Source: CAZHYV01 sp964537055 (GTDB taxonomy: Bacteria; Myxococcota_A; Polyangia; Palsa-1104; JAEUJZ01). From it: a DNA stretch of 64,000 nucleotides. Shown one piece after another: positions 18,128-27,199 of this stretch. How positions within the stretch are numbered: the stretch's first letter is position 1; every line of letters begins with the position of its first letter. The DNA lies in contig CAZHYV010000003.1 of the NCBI GenBank assembly GCA_964537055.1, positions 1 through 64,000 on the forward strand, read 5' to 3'. The notes beneath the pieces were generated by a model. That model was given only the letters and a program-made list of their open reading frames with translations. It made no database searches and was not told the origin of the DNA. A program made the position numbers and the translations under genes.

Positions 18128-19135
18128 TCAGCGTACAGAGACCTGACCGCTGCCGCTCTTTTTCACATTCATTACTTTTGGATGGCAGAGCAGAGTGATA
18201 TCCCCACTACCTAATGCTTCTCCAAGCGCTTCTTCACGAACACAGACAGTTGCATCTCCCGAGCCAGAAACATCTAACTCAACACGGTCTGCCTCTAAGG
18301 ATTTTGCTTGTAAATGACCGCTGCTGGTAAGGGTTGCCTTTAAGAGGTTTGCCTTCCCATCAAGGGTGAGGCTTCCAGAACCCATGAGGACTGCTTGTAC
18401 ATCCCCAGCGATGGAAAGATGCGCGCTTCCTGAACTAGTAATCCGAACGTCTGCCCGTGATACTTTTACAGAGGAAGCTTTTAAATCTCCACTCCCTGAA
18501 AGAGAGGCATTTAAAGAAGCTATTTTGCCCCGTAAGGAGAGGTCTCCAGAAGAAGTGAGTTCTACCTGAAGGTTCCCTGAAACAAATACTTGAGCATCTC
18601 CCGATCCGGAAACCCGAACGGTCGAGCTTTCTGTTTCTAGCCGTTGGGCGTTCAAGTCGCCACTACTTGAGACGGAAGCAAAAAAGGTTTGTGCAGTCCC
18701 TGAGAGATGTACATCTCCAGAGCTTTCTAAGGTTGCCTGAAAGGTTGGCTCCTTCACACCATCAATCACCATATTGCCAGAACTTGCAGAGTGGATCTCG
18801 GTTAGATGGGGGACGGTGACAATGATACGTGGCTTTTTGTTAGAACAGAAAGATTCGCTGTTAGAAATCACCAGCCAGCCATCTTTTACCTCGGTAAGAA
18901 TGAGGGGAAGCAGGTTGTCAAGCGCTTCCACAGTGACTTGCTGGCTCGGCCCGACTTTTACATCGACATCGACCCCGTTAGCCAATTGGATCTTAGAAAA
19001 AGGAGGCAAGGTCCGGATGTCCGATCGAACAGGTCCTGTTCCTTGAACGCCCGAGCACGAATTTTTTACGTGGCAACCCTGGCAACCTGAAAATACGATA
19101 ATGACACAAAGGACAAAGAAAGAGAGAATGCGCAT
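18128..19135 (-). CDS. GIN-domain (DUF2807) repeat lipoprotein
   Basis: The ATG at 19135 gives a lipoprotein signal (MRILSFFVLCVIIVFSGC) and a 335-residue product; a TTG further upstream is less likely. After the first FSKIQLANGVDVDVKVG block the protein is a run of short repeats ending in SSG(D/S) or SGSGD, about every 15-20 residues to the C-terminus. This is the pattern of the putative autotransporter-adhesin head GIN family, expected to form a right-handed beta-helix. An envelope location is inferred; the partner or ligand is unknown. It is longer than the usual single-GIN proteins. Confidence 0.8.
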   Translation of the reverse strand: MRILSFFVLCVIIVFSGCQGCHVKNSCSGVQGTGPVRSDIRTLPPFSKIQLANGVDVDVKVGPSQQVTVEALDNLLPLILTEVKDGWLVISNSESFCSNKKPRIIVTVPHLTEIHSASSGNMVIDGVKEPTFQATLESSGDVHLSGTAQTFFASVSSSGDLNAQRLETESSTVRVSGSGDAQVFVSGNLQVELTSSGDLSLRGKIASLNASLSGSGDLKASSVKVSRADVRITSSGSAHLSIAGDVQAVLMGSGSLTLDGKANLLKATLTSSGHLQAKSLEADRVELDVSGSGDATVCVREEALGEALGSGDITLLCHPKVMNVKKSGSGQVSVR

Positions 19136-19234
19136 AAGTGGGAAGATTACCACAACCAAATAGGGTTGCAACGGGAATCTATTTCTAGCAGAAAGGGAAC
19201 TTCGTCATGCTACAAGGGGGGTGGGTAAATAAAA

Positions 19235-20029
19235 TTATTTGTCTTGAGGGTCAGACTTGGAAGGGACATCTGATTTTTGTACAGAGGGAGCCTCGGAGGA
19301 TTCTTCCGGTTTTGCTTGAGGCAAAGCCTTGGTTGAATTTGCGGCCCCTGCTGGCAAAAGTCCCATTTTTGCCTTGAGTTCTAAAAGGGCCACATCTGTG
19401 GGACCTCTTTGAGTTTCTAGCTTTTTAAACCGTTGGGTTAGACTATCTCCCTCGAGGTTAAGATTTACCTCCGTTCCAGCCTCAGCTTCGGCTTCAATTT
19501 GTTCGATTCTCTCCGCCATCCGCTCAAAGGTATCAAACGCTGAGGTATCGCTGAGTCCAGCCATCGTGGCTTGAATGGTTTTTTGCGCCTCCGCACGTTT
19601 CTGCCGGGCAATCAGAAGATTCCGTTTTCTCTTTGCTTCTTCAATTTTGTCATTCAAAATGCGGAGCTGTTCCTTAAGTTTGTCAACCGCATCTTTTTGT
19701 ACGACCCATTGTTGCTCAAATTGGCTAAGCAGGTCTTCATGCTCCCTCTGTCGTGAAAGGGCCTCTTTGGCAAGCTCATCATCTCCAGCCTGGACGGCCA
19801 GCATAGCACGACGTTCCCATTCGTCCGCATGCTTTCTTTGCTCATCTACCTGCTTTTTGAGTCGTTTCTCATCGCCAATGGCCAAGGCAACCTGCTTTTT
19901 TGCCTCAACCAGTTGGGTCTTCATATCAACTAGAACTTGGTTTAACAGTTTCTCTGGATCTTCTGCTTTTGAAATTAAATCATTTAAATTCGAGCGGATG
20001 AGCGTTCCTAAGCGTGAAAAAATTCCCAT
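19235..20029 (-). CDS. PspA/IM30 family membrane-stress protein
   Basis: A 264-residue coiled-coil protein starting MGIFSRLGTLIRSNLNDLI with the typical EDPEKLLNQVLVDM segment and continuous helical heptads to about residue 190. PspA/Vipp1 proteins bind the inner membrane and stabilise it under stress as ESCRT-III-like filaments. A C-terminal extension of about 50 residues rich in Ala, Ser, Pro and Glu is unlike the E. coli protein. It is 78 bp downstream of the YbjN-domain gene in the same direction. Confidence 0.9.
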   Translation of the reverse strand: MGIFSRLGTLIRSNLNDLISKAEDPEKLLNQVLVDMKTQLVEAKKQVALAIGDEKRLKKQVDEQRKHADEWERRAMLAVQAGDDELAKEALSRQREHEDLLSQFEQQWVVQKDAVDKLKEQLRILNDKIEEAKRKRNLLIARQKRAEAQKTIQATMAGLSDTSAFDTFERMAERIEQIEAEAEAGTEVNLNLEGDSLTQRFKKLETQRGPTDVALLELKAKMGLLPAGAANSTKALPQAKPEESSEAPSVQKSDVPSKSDPQDK

Positions 20030-20107
20030 GATGCTATCCTTTTTTCTAAAATTTTGTGTCTATCCTGTGCCTTAACCCTGAGAAGCTACTTTCAAATTTC
20101 TTCTTTG

Positions 20108-20515
20108 TTAATTTAAGCTGCTTGGGTTGCTGTGACTGAAACGATATTTTAGCAGCCGTTTATGATGAGATGCAACTGCTAACATAATATCATCTACGGT
20201 TGCGGCAAATTCGTTGTAGTCTAAGTTTTCAAGTTGTAAGGCATCAGAAATGACAACTGCGTTTCCTTCAAGCCCATAGGAACCATGCATCATTTCTGTA
20301 GCGTTTAATTCTAAAAGCTTCTGAAAGAACTCTTTCTGATTCTCTGGAGGAATCTCCATCACTTTGACACGAAATACCACCACGGGTCCAGCAATCGTCA
20401 CAGCAATATTTTCCCCTTCGGTTCCTCTGAGTAAGAAAGTACCTGGAGAAGGCTCTTGATAAGCCAGGTCTAGTTTTAAAAGGTACGACTGAAGATCTTC
20501 AAGCGTTTTTGCCAT
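20108..20515 (-). CDS. YbjN-domain protein, PspA neighbour
   Basis: A 135-residue soluble protein with a single YbjN-like alpha/beta domain: LEDLQSYLLKLDLAYQEP, then FRVKVMEIPPENQKEFFQKLLELNA and a C-terminal helical segment. YbjN-domain proteins resemble type III secretion chaperones and are often encoded next to PspA, suggesting a shared envelope-stress role (family knowledge). It is the probable first gene of a two-gene unit with pspA. Confidence 0.8.
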   Translation of the reverse strand: MAKTLEDLQSYLLKLDLAYQEPSPGTFLLRGTEGENIAVTIAGPVVVFRVKVMEIPPENQKEFFQKLLELNATEMMHGSYGLEGNAVVISDALQLENLDYNEFAATVDDIMLAVASHHKRLLKYRFSHSNPSSLN

Positions 20516-20557
20516 AAGGTTTACTCCAAGGGGATATTTAACCTATTTTTTGCCACC

Positions 20558-21556
20558 TTGGCTAGAACCTTTTTTGGGCGAGAGCCTTTTTTAAGGAAAG
20601 CCTTTGCTTCCAAAGCAAGATCTTATACAAACAACCTGATGGTTACTGATCAAGATGCTCAAAACGAACTCCATCTTCTTAAACGACAGCTCCAAACTTA
20701 TTTATCTTGGCTCAGCTTAGGTGGAATCCGTACGCTCCCCCGGCCTAAGCAGCAACCAGCCAGTCCGATGCTAAATCTACATGCATCTGAGCAAGAATGT
20801 TCCGAGCAAATGGTTTCCTCAAATACTATTCCTTCGAAGGTGCAAGAGCATGCTTTACCGCAAAGAGGGGGCCTGTTTGCACAGGATGCTAAATCCCATA
20901 CATCGTCTCGGCCCCTTCTCTTCTCAAAGCAACAGGCCGCCAAGGGAAGCACCTCTCTAAAAACATATCCAGGCCTTCCTGAAGCAGCTTCATGCAAGGG
21001 TGCAGAGGGATTAGCGCGAATTCGGAAGACGCTAGGTGATTGCCGTCTTTGTAAGCTGCATCATGGGCGAAACCAAATCGTGTTTGGGCAAGGCGATCCT
21101 AGCGCACGCCTTGTTTTTGTAGGAGAAGGGCCTGGAGCGGAAGAAGACCGCACAGGTCTTCCGTTTGTGGGTGCAGCAGGGGATTTGCTGAACCGGATGA
21201 TTGCGGCCATGGGATTAAAACGAGAGCAGGTCTATATTTGCAATGTGGTGAAATGCCGCCCCCCTGGGAACCGTACTCCTGAGAGCGACGAAGTGGAGAC
21301 TTGCAGTCCCTTCCTAAGAGCACAGCTTCAGGTCTTGGCGCCAAAAGTGATTGTTGCTCTGGGGGCCACCCCCACCCGATTTCTTCTACAAACGTCTGCT
21401 CCCATGAGCCGGATCCGAGGAAAATTTACTACCTACGAAGGGATCCCAGTCATGCCTACGTACCATCCTGCGTACCTTCTTCGTACCCCTTCAGCAAAAA
21501 AAATGGTCTGGGAAGACCTAAAAGAGGTCATGGCCAAGTTGAACGAAACCGCATAA
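20558..21556 (+). CDS. Family 4 uracil-DNA glycosylase (iron-sulfur)
   Basis: Base-excision repair enzyme removing uracil from DNA. The C-terminal 190 residues hold the family signature: motif A VFVGEGPGAEEDRTG, motif B YHPAYLLR, and four Cys for a 4Fe-4S cluster (CRLCKLHHG early, VVKCRPPGN and VETCSPF later). Roughly 140 N-terminal residues precede the domain and are Ser/Gln-rich and unstructured, a known variation. The TTG start at 20558 has no good ribosome-binding site; the ATG at 20639 is an alternative. Confidence 0.88.
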   Translation: MARTFFGREPFLRKAFASKARSYTNNLMVTDQDAQNELHLLKRQLQTYLSWLSLGGIRTLPRPKQQPASPMLNLHASEQECSEQMVSSNTIPSKVQEHALPQRGGLFAQDAKSHTSSRPLLFSKQQAAKGSTSLKTYPGLPEAASCKGAEGLARIRKTLGDCRLCKLHHGRNQIVFGQGDPSARLVFVGEGPGAEEDRTGLPFVGAAGDLLNRMIAAMGLKREQVYICNVVKCRPPGNRTPESDEVETCSPFLRAQLQVLAPKVIVALGATPTRFLLQTSAPMSRIRGKFTTYEGIPVMPTYHPAYLLRTPSAKKMVWEDLKEVMAKLNETA

Positions 21557-21646
21557 TCCTGTATGATGGTGCGCAATTGATTGTTTCGCCTTGCTAGATA
21601 TGATATCGAGACGATCAAACGTTTAATTTTCTCATATGAGGTGCTT

Positions 21647-22387
21647 GTGGGTATTTTTGATTTTCTCTCAAAAAATTCTTCTGATGTCCGCTATCTAAAA
21701 AAGCAAATCCAATCAGTTCAGGATAAGCGTGCGCTTTCGATTGATCGGATGAATAATCTAAAGGAACTACGCGAAGCCATCTCCGAGGCAGTTTCTGGAT
21801 TACTCCGCCGGTTTGATTTTCAGTACGATAAATCGATCGAGGATGAACAAGAAAAGGAGTGGACGTATCATACGTTGGTGGAACTAGGGCCGGGGATCTT
21901 GCCCGAGCTTCGCACTTATATGAAAGAGGCTAGCAGTTTGGCATGGCCGCTTAAGGTTCTTGGAGAGGTAGGGAGCGGGGGTGCTCTTTTAGAGATAGTG
22001 AAGGAGCTTTGCGAGCGAAACAACAATACCTATGTCCGGGATCCGATCAAAAAAATTCAGCTGCTTGGGTTTATGGGTGAGCACCAGCACCCAGATTTTC
22101 CAGCACTGCTCCTCCCTTACCTGGAAGATATGGATGAAGGAGTGCGCGTAGCTGCGGTAGAAGCCCTGTTGCACCAAGCACATGTGGAGACCATGGTTTC
22201 TCCTCTAATGCAGCTCCTTGCTTCACCCACGGAGGAATCTCGAAGATTAAAACTGAGGATTCTGGAAGGACTTGCCAAGATGGGTGTTTCGATTCCTAAA
22301 GAAATGATCTCAAATATATCTAAAGTTGTTCAAGAAGTTGCAGGCTTTCAAATAGATGCCCAAGGCAAAATAAAATTAACAGAATAA
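21647..22387 (+). CDS. HEAT-repeat protein
   Basis: The open frame reaches a TTG at 21581, but a GTG at 21647 is preferred: GAGG lies 5 nt upstream and the product then begins MGIFDFLSKNSS, a natural start (246 residues). The remainder is all-helical with HEAT-like repeats, clearest at VRVAAVEALLHQ and LRILEGLAKMG. HEAT solenoids are protein-interaction scaffolds; the partner is unknown. It follows the glycosylase gene by 90 bp. Confidence 0.75.
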   Translation: MGIFDFLSKNSSDVRYLKKQIQSVQDKRALSIDRMNNLKELREAISEAVSGLLRRFDFQYDKSIEDEQEKEWTYHTLVELGPGILPELRTYMKEASSLAWPLKVLGEVGSGGALLEIVKELCERNNNTYVRDPIKKIQLLGFMGEHQHPDFPALLLPYLEDMDEGVRVAAVEALLHQAHVETMVSPLMQLLASPTEESRRLKLRILEGLAKMGVSIPKEMISNISKVVQEVAGFQIDAQGKIKLTE

Positions 22388-22478
22388 TCTTGCATTCCAA
22401 TAGATTTCAGGTAAAAACACTGCAAAAATCGCACGTTAGATCGTGCTGTCCACCATCTATCTATTTAGGAACCCAAAC

Positions 22479-23117
22479 ATGTTTATAAAGAGTCTTTCTT
22501 CAACGAAATCTCGTCTCCTTCCACTAGTAAGTTTGGTAATGGGAGTAGGATTCATCTTTCATTGTGTCCATCCCTCAGGATCAAACCAAAAACCTGAAGA
22601 GTTACCTGAAGATTACTATCAAAGATTAAACGAATTAAAGGAACCAAAATGGGATGCAGATGGGAACCCTGTCGATGAGCAAGGAAATATCATTGCTATG
22701 CCTAAAGGCTCTGAAGCCTGGGGATCTGATCCTACGGCCCAGACAACGGCTGAGACTTCTGCTGAAACTCTTCAGCCTCAAGCAGAACCTCCTAGGCCTG
22801 CACACAAACGAGTTCGACCGAAGGCTCCCCCCCTTACCCAAGAAAATGCCTGTGATTCTGTTTGCACAGAAATTATACCCCGTGAAGGCGATCCTTCATT
22901 GAAATATGCTTATCGTCTTGAATTTCCATGTAACCAGCGAAATGATCGAATAAAGCACCCTTGTCGTATTGTGATCAAAAGAACCTGTAAAGTTGTCATC
23001 ACCAGTCTCGAAGAGTGCGCAAAGTTATGTCCAGAGGAAGAGACCTATAATTCAATGCCTGTTGGAAGCGAACCGGGTCAATGCAAACTTGGGGCAAAGG
23101 CAGATTTAGGTGATTGA
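22479..23117 (+). CDS. Secreted cysteine-rich hypothetical protein
   Basis: AGGA lies about 8 nt before the ATG at 22479, giving 212 residues with a long signal sequence (hydrophobic from about residue 12 to 27, FIFHC possibly lipidated). A low-complexity linker rich in Thr, Ala, Glu and Pro (about 75-115) leads to a C-terminal domain with eight Cys (for example DSVCTEIIP and CRIVIKRTCKVVI), likely disulfide-bonded. No homologue recognised. Export to periplasm or outer membrane is inferred. Confidence 0.65.
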   Translation: MFIKSLSSTKSRLLPLVSLVMGVGFIFHCVHPSGSNQKPEELPEDYYQRLNELKEPKWDADGNPVDEQGNIIAMPKGSEAWGSDPTAQTTAETSAETLQPQAEPPRPAHKRVRPKAPPLTQENACDSVCTEIIPREGDPSLKYAYRLEFPCNQRNDRIKHPCRIVIKRTCKVVITSLEECAKLCPEEETYNSMPVGSEPGQCKLGAKADLGD

Positions 23118-23162
23118 TCCAGGCTTCTCCTTCTAGAGAGACCTCTCTAAATCCAATCTGCC

Positions 23163-24428
23163 TTAAATCACCGCACACCCCAAAAACTTGAGATAGTTCC
23201 CCTCTGGGAATCCGGCGGGTACAGGAAAGTCTTTTGGAAGACCTACCTGCTCGATCACGCGCACATAGCGCCTTGCTTGCCCGCTTCCTTCGCCAATCGC
23301 TGTTTCTAGTTCAGCGCGGGAAAATCTTGAGGCGTTGGAGCAGCAGTACAGCATCCCCCCAGGAGCGCATACTAATAGCGCCTGGGCTACGAGGTCAGCG
23401 TAGTCCTTCTGCACTGCGAAGGTACGGTTGTGCGATTGCGAAAAGGGCGGGGGGTCCAAAATGACTACGTCAAACATGTGTTTTTCTTCGCTCATCCGAC
23501 TAAGGATTGTAAAGACATCCCCTGTAATAAAGGCGTGTTCTCTATCAGAAAGACCGCTTGCTTGGAAATTACGCCGTGCTCGTGCATGTGCCTTCGCCGA
23601 AAGGTCAACTGAGGTAACTTGGGTTGCGCCCGCTGATGCCGCATACGCTGAAATAGCGCCTGCGTAGCTAAAGAGGTTAAGCACTCGTTTTCCCTTGCTT
23701 TGCTCGGCGATTTTCTTTCGGCCTAGTCTGAGGTCTGGGAAAAGACCCGTTCCTAACGGAGCTGTGACATCCACAAAGAAAGTAAGTCCTCCTTCTTGTA
23801 CTTCGATTTCTACGGGGGCAGGCGTTCCTAAAAGAAGCTCAGAGGGTTCTCGATGCCCTTCCCCTGTTTGGGAACGAAGACGTTTTTGAAGGTAAATTGA
23901 CTTTGGTTTCCACACGTCTTCTAAGGAGGAACAGATGGCATCCATGTGGGGAAGCAAAGAGGCGGTAAATAGATGGATAAGCAGCACGTCCCCATATCTA
24001 TCCACGGAGAGCCCTGGAAAGAAGTCTCCCTCGCCATGAAGAATACGGTATGCGGTTAGCGGAGATTCTTGGTCTCGAAGAAGATAATCTTCACGGAATT
24101 TTTTTGCGGCGACAATCCTTCTTAAAAAGGCTTGCTTATCCAGTTTCTCATTGACGTCGCGGGTAAAAATTCTGACAGAGACTCCACCTTCAGTATCATA
24201 GAGTCCACGTGCAATGAAATTTCCCTCTTCATCAAGAAGGTCTACCACTTCTCCTGAAGAGAAGGCTGCAGGCCTGTTTCCTACAGCATCCCGATATAAA
24301 AAAGGGTGGCCTGCCCGAATCGGGTGGGCTGCCTCGAAGGGAACGCGAAGGACTCCCTTCCTAACACGGGGAGTCATTATGGACGCTTGATTGCGGGTTG
24401 AGCGGGAAGAACGATGGCTGTGCAGCAT
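23163..24428 (-). CDS. Class I SAM-dependent rRNA (cytosine-C5) methyltransferase, RlmI-like
   Basis: A 421-residue protein with an N-terminal PUA-like domain (VLRVPFEAAHPIRAGHPFLYRDA), a central region with YRILHGEGDFFPGLSVDRYGD, and a Rossmann methyltransferase domain with VLNLFSYAGAISAYAA and the catalytic-loop motif DPPPFSQSHN. RlmI methylates C1962 of 23S rRNA in E. coli; the exact target here is inferred. The ATG at 24377 (MTPRVRKG) may be the true start, removing 17 basic residues. It is convergent with the Cys-rich gene, with 45 bp between stops. Confidence 0.85.
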   Translation of the reverse strand: MLHSHRSSRSTRNQASIMTPRVRKGVLRVPFEAAHPIRAGHPFLYRDAVGNRPAAFSSGEVVDLLDEEGNFIARGLYDTEGGVSVRIFTRDVNEKLDKQAFLRRIVAAKKFREDYLLRDQESPLTAYRILHGEGDFFPGLSVDRYGDVLLIHLFTASLLPHMDAICSSLEDVWKPKSIYLQKRLRSQTGEGHREPSELLLGTPAPVEIEVQEGGLTFFVDVTAPLGTGLFPDLRLGRKKIAEQSKGKRVLNLFSYAGAISAYAASAGATQVTSVDLSAKAHARARRNFQASGLSDREHAFITGDVFTILSRMSEEKHMFDVVILDPPPFSQSHNRTFAVQKDYADLVAQALLVCAPGGMLYCCSNASRFSRAELETAIGEGSGQARRYVRVIEQVGLPKDFPVPAGFPEGNYLKFLGCAVI

Positions 24429-24523
24429 AAGGCCTGTAGCTTACGGGGAGAGGCGCCGTAAGGCAAGCTTTCTCTCACAACTTGCCTAAATGCATAGGAG
24501 AATGTATAAAGGACAAAGTGACC

Positions 24524-25150
24524 ATGATGCCAAAAATCTCTTGTTTACCGCCGATCCTTTCTCTTTTTGGTTCTCTTCTTGTTACCCAAACAAGTGAAGC
24601 TGCAAGGGCGCCTTCGAATGTGAAGAAAAATTTTGAATTTTCTTCAGAGATTGCGAAGGATTTTGCTTCTACTTTAGGCTTCGATCCAACAAAATCTATA
24701 GAATTGAAACTTCCCGCTCATCTATATATGGGCAGTGTTCGTACAGAGATTCTTATTAAGTACATGCCCAAGCCTACGCCAAAGATGATTTTCCAAGGAG
24801 AATGGATGGATGCATCCACAACAAGAAACTCTCGTCCAGTTCCCAGATATTTTGTATCTGAACGGATAGCTTCCTCTTTTTCAGAATCTCACCCATGGGC
24901 AAAAATCCTTTTGCATCTAGGCGTTTCGAAGAAACTCATCCAGCCTGAGAAGCTACACTCTCTGTTGGTAAAACGAAGCAATTCTCAAAAGCAGGGTCCG
25001 CTTTTAGAATTGGTCGTCCACCAGCAGGTATCCCCAGGTAGTTCGAAAGAATATGACTATGAGGTTATCCTGGGAGTCGATGAGCGTTCTCCTGAAGAGC
25101 GAAAGAAGGCAGAGGACGCTTACCAGCCCCCCTCAGAGGCGTTCGAGTAG
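24524..25150 (+). CDS. Secreted hypothetical protein
   Basis: The ATG at 24524 has AAGGA about 11 nt upstream and yields a clean signal peptide (MMPKISCLPPILSLFGSLL, likely cut after SEA); the longer frame from a TTG at 24482 has no such signal. The mature protein of about 180 residues is basic, mixed alpha/beta, and ends in a Glu-rich segment (SPEERKKAEDAYQPP). Nothing recognised. Convergent with the aminopeptidase. Confidence 0.6.
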   Translation: MMPKISCLPPILSLFGSLLVTQTSEAARAPSNVKKNFEFSSEIAKDFASTLGFDPTKSIELKLPAHLYMGSVRTEILIKYMPKPTPKMIFQGEWMDASTTRNSRPVPRYFVSERIASSFSESHPWAKILLHLGVSKKLIQPEKLHSLLVKRSNSQKQGPLLELVVHQQVSPGSSKEYDYEVILGVDERSPEERKKAEDAYQPPSEAFE

Positions 25151-25176
25151 TCCCCCGTCCTGCTATTTCTGTACAC

Positions 25177-26481
25177 TTAGCTCGAGGTTAGAAATTCAAC
25201 CAACGGAGGAAGGATGAGCTCTGGGTCCTTACTCCCTGCCATTTCTCGGATCGAATGCATACTTAACGTCGCATTGCCAATATCGATGGTGGGAATGCCT
25301 AGCTGGGTCGAGGTCATGGGACCAATCGTGCTTCCACAGGGTAAGTCGGAACGGTGCGAATACCACTGCACCGGGGTGTTCGTCCGTTCGCATAAATCCC
25401 GGAACAGGGCAGCCGTGCGCGCGCTTGTAGCGTAGCGCTGCTGCTGGTTCACCTTGATGACCGGTCCGCCATTGAGTTTAGGATGGTGCCTCGGATCATG
25501 CTTCTCACTATAATTTGGATGCACCGCGTGTGCCATATCAGCAGAAATGCAAAACGAGCGTGATAGTGCTTGGTAGAAGTCTTCTTTGGCCCCTCCCCAA
25601 GCCATAGTAATTCTTTCGAGAAGGGATGGTAATAGCGAGGTTCCCGCCCCACAGGCGCTTTGGCTGCCCACTTCTTCATGATCAAAAAGCGCAATCACAG
25701 GAACCATCTCTTGAGTCTGTTTAAGCTTCGCCTGAATGATCGAACTGAGGGCTGCATGGCACATGGCGAGATTGTCTAACCTTGATGAAAAGATAAATTC
25801 TCCTCGTAACCCTGCTAGTGCTGGGGGTGTGACATCATAAAGCATAAGATCATGGGATAGAATATCCGTTGGGGCGACGTGAAGCTCGCTTGCACAGAAG
25901 TCAGCTACCGAGGAAAAGGGCGTTTTTTCGCTTTCAAGAAAGGAACTTAGGATGGGATTGAGATGCTCCTGCCGATTAAGAAGGAGTCCTCGGTCGTTTA
26001 CTTCTCGATCTAAGTGAATGGCAAGCTGTGGGACCCGAAGGAGAGCACGATTGATGCGAAGCAAGCGAGTTTGCATACCAACCTTCGTACGCACCAGCAC
26101 CCGGCCTGCAATCGATAAATCTCGATCAAGCCAAGAGTTGAGCAGTGCGCCTCCATAGGTTTCGACCCCCAGCTGCAGGTACCCTTCTTTGGTATAAAGG
26201 CCGTTGGGCTTGATTCGTAGGTTGGGACTGTCAGTATGCGCCCCAATGATACGAAACCCTGGGATCTTTTTCCCCGAAGGAAGTATGAAAGAGAGAAGAG
26301 CGCTGTCTCCTCTTGTCAAATAGTAGCAACCGGGACGCAGCTTGCTAAAGTCGTCCTCTTCCTTAAGATGGGTAAAGCCAGCCTGCTCTAGCATGGCGCT
26401 GGCGCTTTCTACCGCGTGGTACGGTGTGGGAGAATTTTGAAGAAAGGTGAGTAACTCCTGACAAAGAGAGCTTGCCTGCAT
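25177..26481 (-). CDS. M18 family aminopeptidase
   Basis: A 434-residue dinuclear-zinc exopeptidase that removes N-terminal, usually acidic, residues from peptides. Metal-site motifs are RIIGAHTDSPNLRIKP (His, Asp), FSSRLDNLAMC, LFDHEEVGSQSACGAG (catalytic Glu and ligand Glu), and a late His in TLSMHSIREMAG. Length matches the family (ApeB/DNPEP). A cytosolic role in peptide turnover is inferred. Monocistronic by layout. Confidence 0.92.
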   Translation of the reverse strand: MQASSLCQELLTFLQNSPTPYHAVESASAMLEQAGFTHLKEEDDFSKLRPGCYYLTRGDSALLSFILPSGKKIPGFRIIGAHTDSPNLRIKPNGLYTKEGYLQLGVETYGGALLNSWLDRDLSIAGRVLVRTKVGMQTRLLRINRALLRVPQLAIHLDREVNDRGLLLNRQEHLNPILSSFLESEKTPFSSVADFCASELHVAPTDILSHDLMLYDVTPPALAGLRGEFIFSSRLDNLAMCHAALSSIIQAKLKQTQEMVPVIALFDHEEVGSQSACGAGTSLLPSLLERITMAWGGAKEDFYQALSRSFCISADMAHAVHPNYSEKHDPRHHPKLNGGPVIKVNQQQRYATSARTAALFRDLCERTNTPVQWYSHRSDLPCGSTIGPMTSTQLGIPTIDIGNATLSMHSIREMAGSKDPELILPPLVEFLTSS

Positions 26482-26590
26482 CGGGATCCTTTCGAAGGGA
26501 GGTATAAGTTAAAAACATCTAAAACATACGATCTGCTTGCTAGAGCCTCCCTACTATAAATCGAGAACCGAGAAAAGAAAACCAAAATGC

Positions 26591-26620
26591 TTGACAAATC
26601 CTTGTCTCATGAGATGGTAG
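26591..26620 (+). promoter_or_regulatory. Promoter of the DUF2059 gene
   Basis: A perfect TTGACA at 26591-26596 is followed at 18 nt by TGGTAG (26615-26620). This would give a leader of about 70 nt containing two hairpins. Confidence 0.45.
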
Positions 26621-26626
26621 CTTGCG

Positions 26627-26670
26627 CCGGCAGGGGTCCTGTCGGTCTCTATATACATCCGAGTTGGATG
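26627..26670 (+). promoter_or_regulatory. Two hairpins in the DUF2059 mRNA leader
   Basis: CCGGCAGG (26627-26634) pairs with CCTGTCGG (26638-26645) over a 3-nt loop, with one G-T pair. CATCC (26656-26660) pairs with GGATG (26666-26670) over a 5-nt loop, followed by AGGTTTTGAT. The first hairpin is GC-rich and stable. A role in stability or attenuation is possible. Confidence 0.35.
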
Positions 26671-26698
26671 AGGTTTTGATAGAAGGGAGAGGAATTCA

Positions 26699-27199
26699 AT
26701 GAAGCTTCGTACAAAATTATTTTCTGGGATTGTCAGCTGTGGGTTGGTCTTAGGATCTGCTCATAACGTTTTTGGGGCTACGGCATCTGTGATGGAGCCA
26801 GCCAGAGTGCTCCCTGCGCCATCAGGCTCGGAGGCTAAACTGCAAAAAATCAAAAGATTGGTGGATGTTTCCGCAGGCGGAGATGCAATGGCCATGATTC
26901 GCAATCAAATTATGCAGCAGCTCAAAAATTCGTTTCCAAAAGCTCCTCAAGATTATTGGACCAACTTTCAGAAACAGCTAAATCCAAACGAGCTGGTCGC
27001 TATGATTCTTCCCCTCTATGAACAAAACTTTTCCGAGGAAGAAATCGATGCGATCACAAAGTTTCTTGAAAGCCCCGCTGGCAAAAAGTTTGTGAGTGCC
27101 ATGCCAAAAATTAACCAAGCCCAAACCAACCTAGGGCGACAGTGGTACGAGAAACTTGCTAGAAAAGTTCAGGAAGACTTGTCCAAACCAAAGAAGTAG
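26699..27199 (+). CDS. DUF2059 secreted protein
   Basis: A 166-residue exported protein with a signal peptide (MKLRTKLFSGIVSCGLVLGSAHNVFGA). The mature part matches DUF2059: LDVSAGGDAM-like VDVSAGGDAMAMIRN, then ELVAMILPLYEQNFSEEEIDAITKFLESPAGKKF near the C-terminus. Proteins of this family are periplasmic and of unknown function. GGGAGAGGA precedes the ATG at good spacing. Confidence 0.85.
   Translation: MKLRTKLFSGIVSCGLVLGSAHNVFGATASVMEPARVLPAPSGSEAKLQKIKRLVDVSAGGDAMAMIRNQIMQQLKNSFPKAPQDYWTNFQKQLNPNELVAMILPLYEQNFSEEEIDAITKFLESPAGKKFVSAMPKINQAQTNLGRQWYEKLARKVQEDLSKPKK

Noticed and set aside
20558..21556. Fusion of an extra domain to the uracil-DNA glycosylase
   Set aside because: The N-terminal 140 residues are low-complexity and resemble the disordered extensions of other family-4 enzymes.
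23097..23172. AAGGCAGATT / AATCTGCCTT inverted arms between convergent stops, plus AGAGAG/CTCTCT hairpin
   Set aside because: Arms are 48 nt apart with no T-run, and the ends lie in the two coding tails; termination is not supported.
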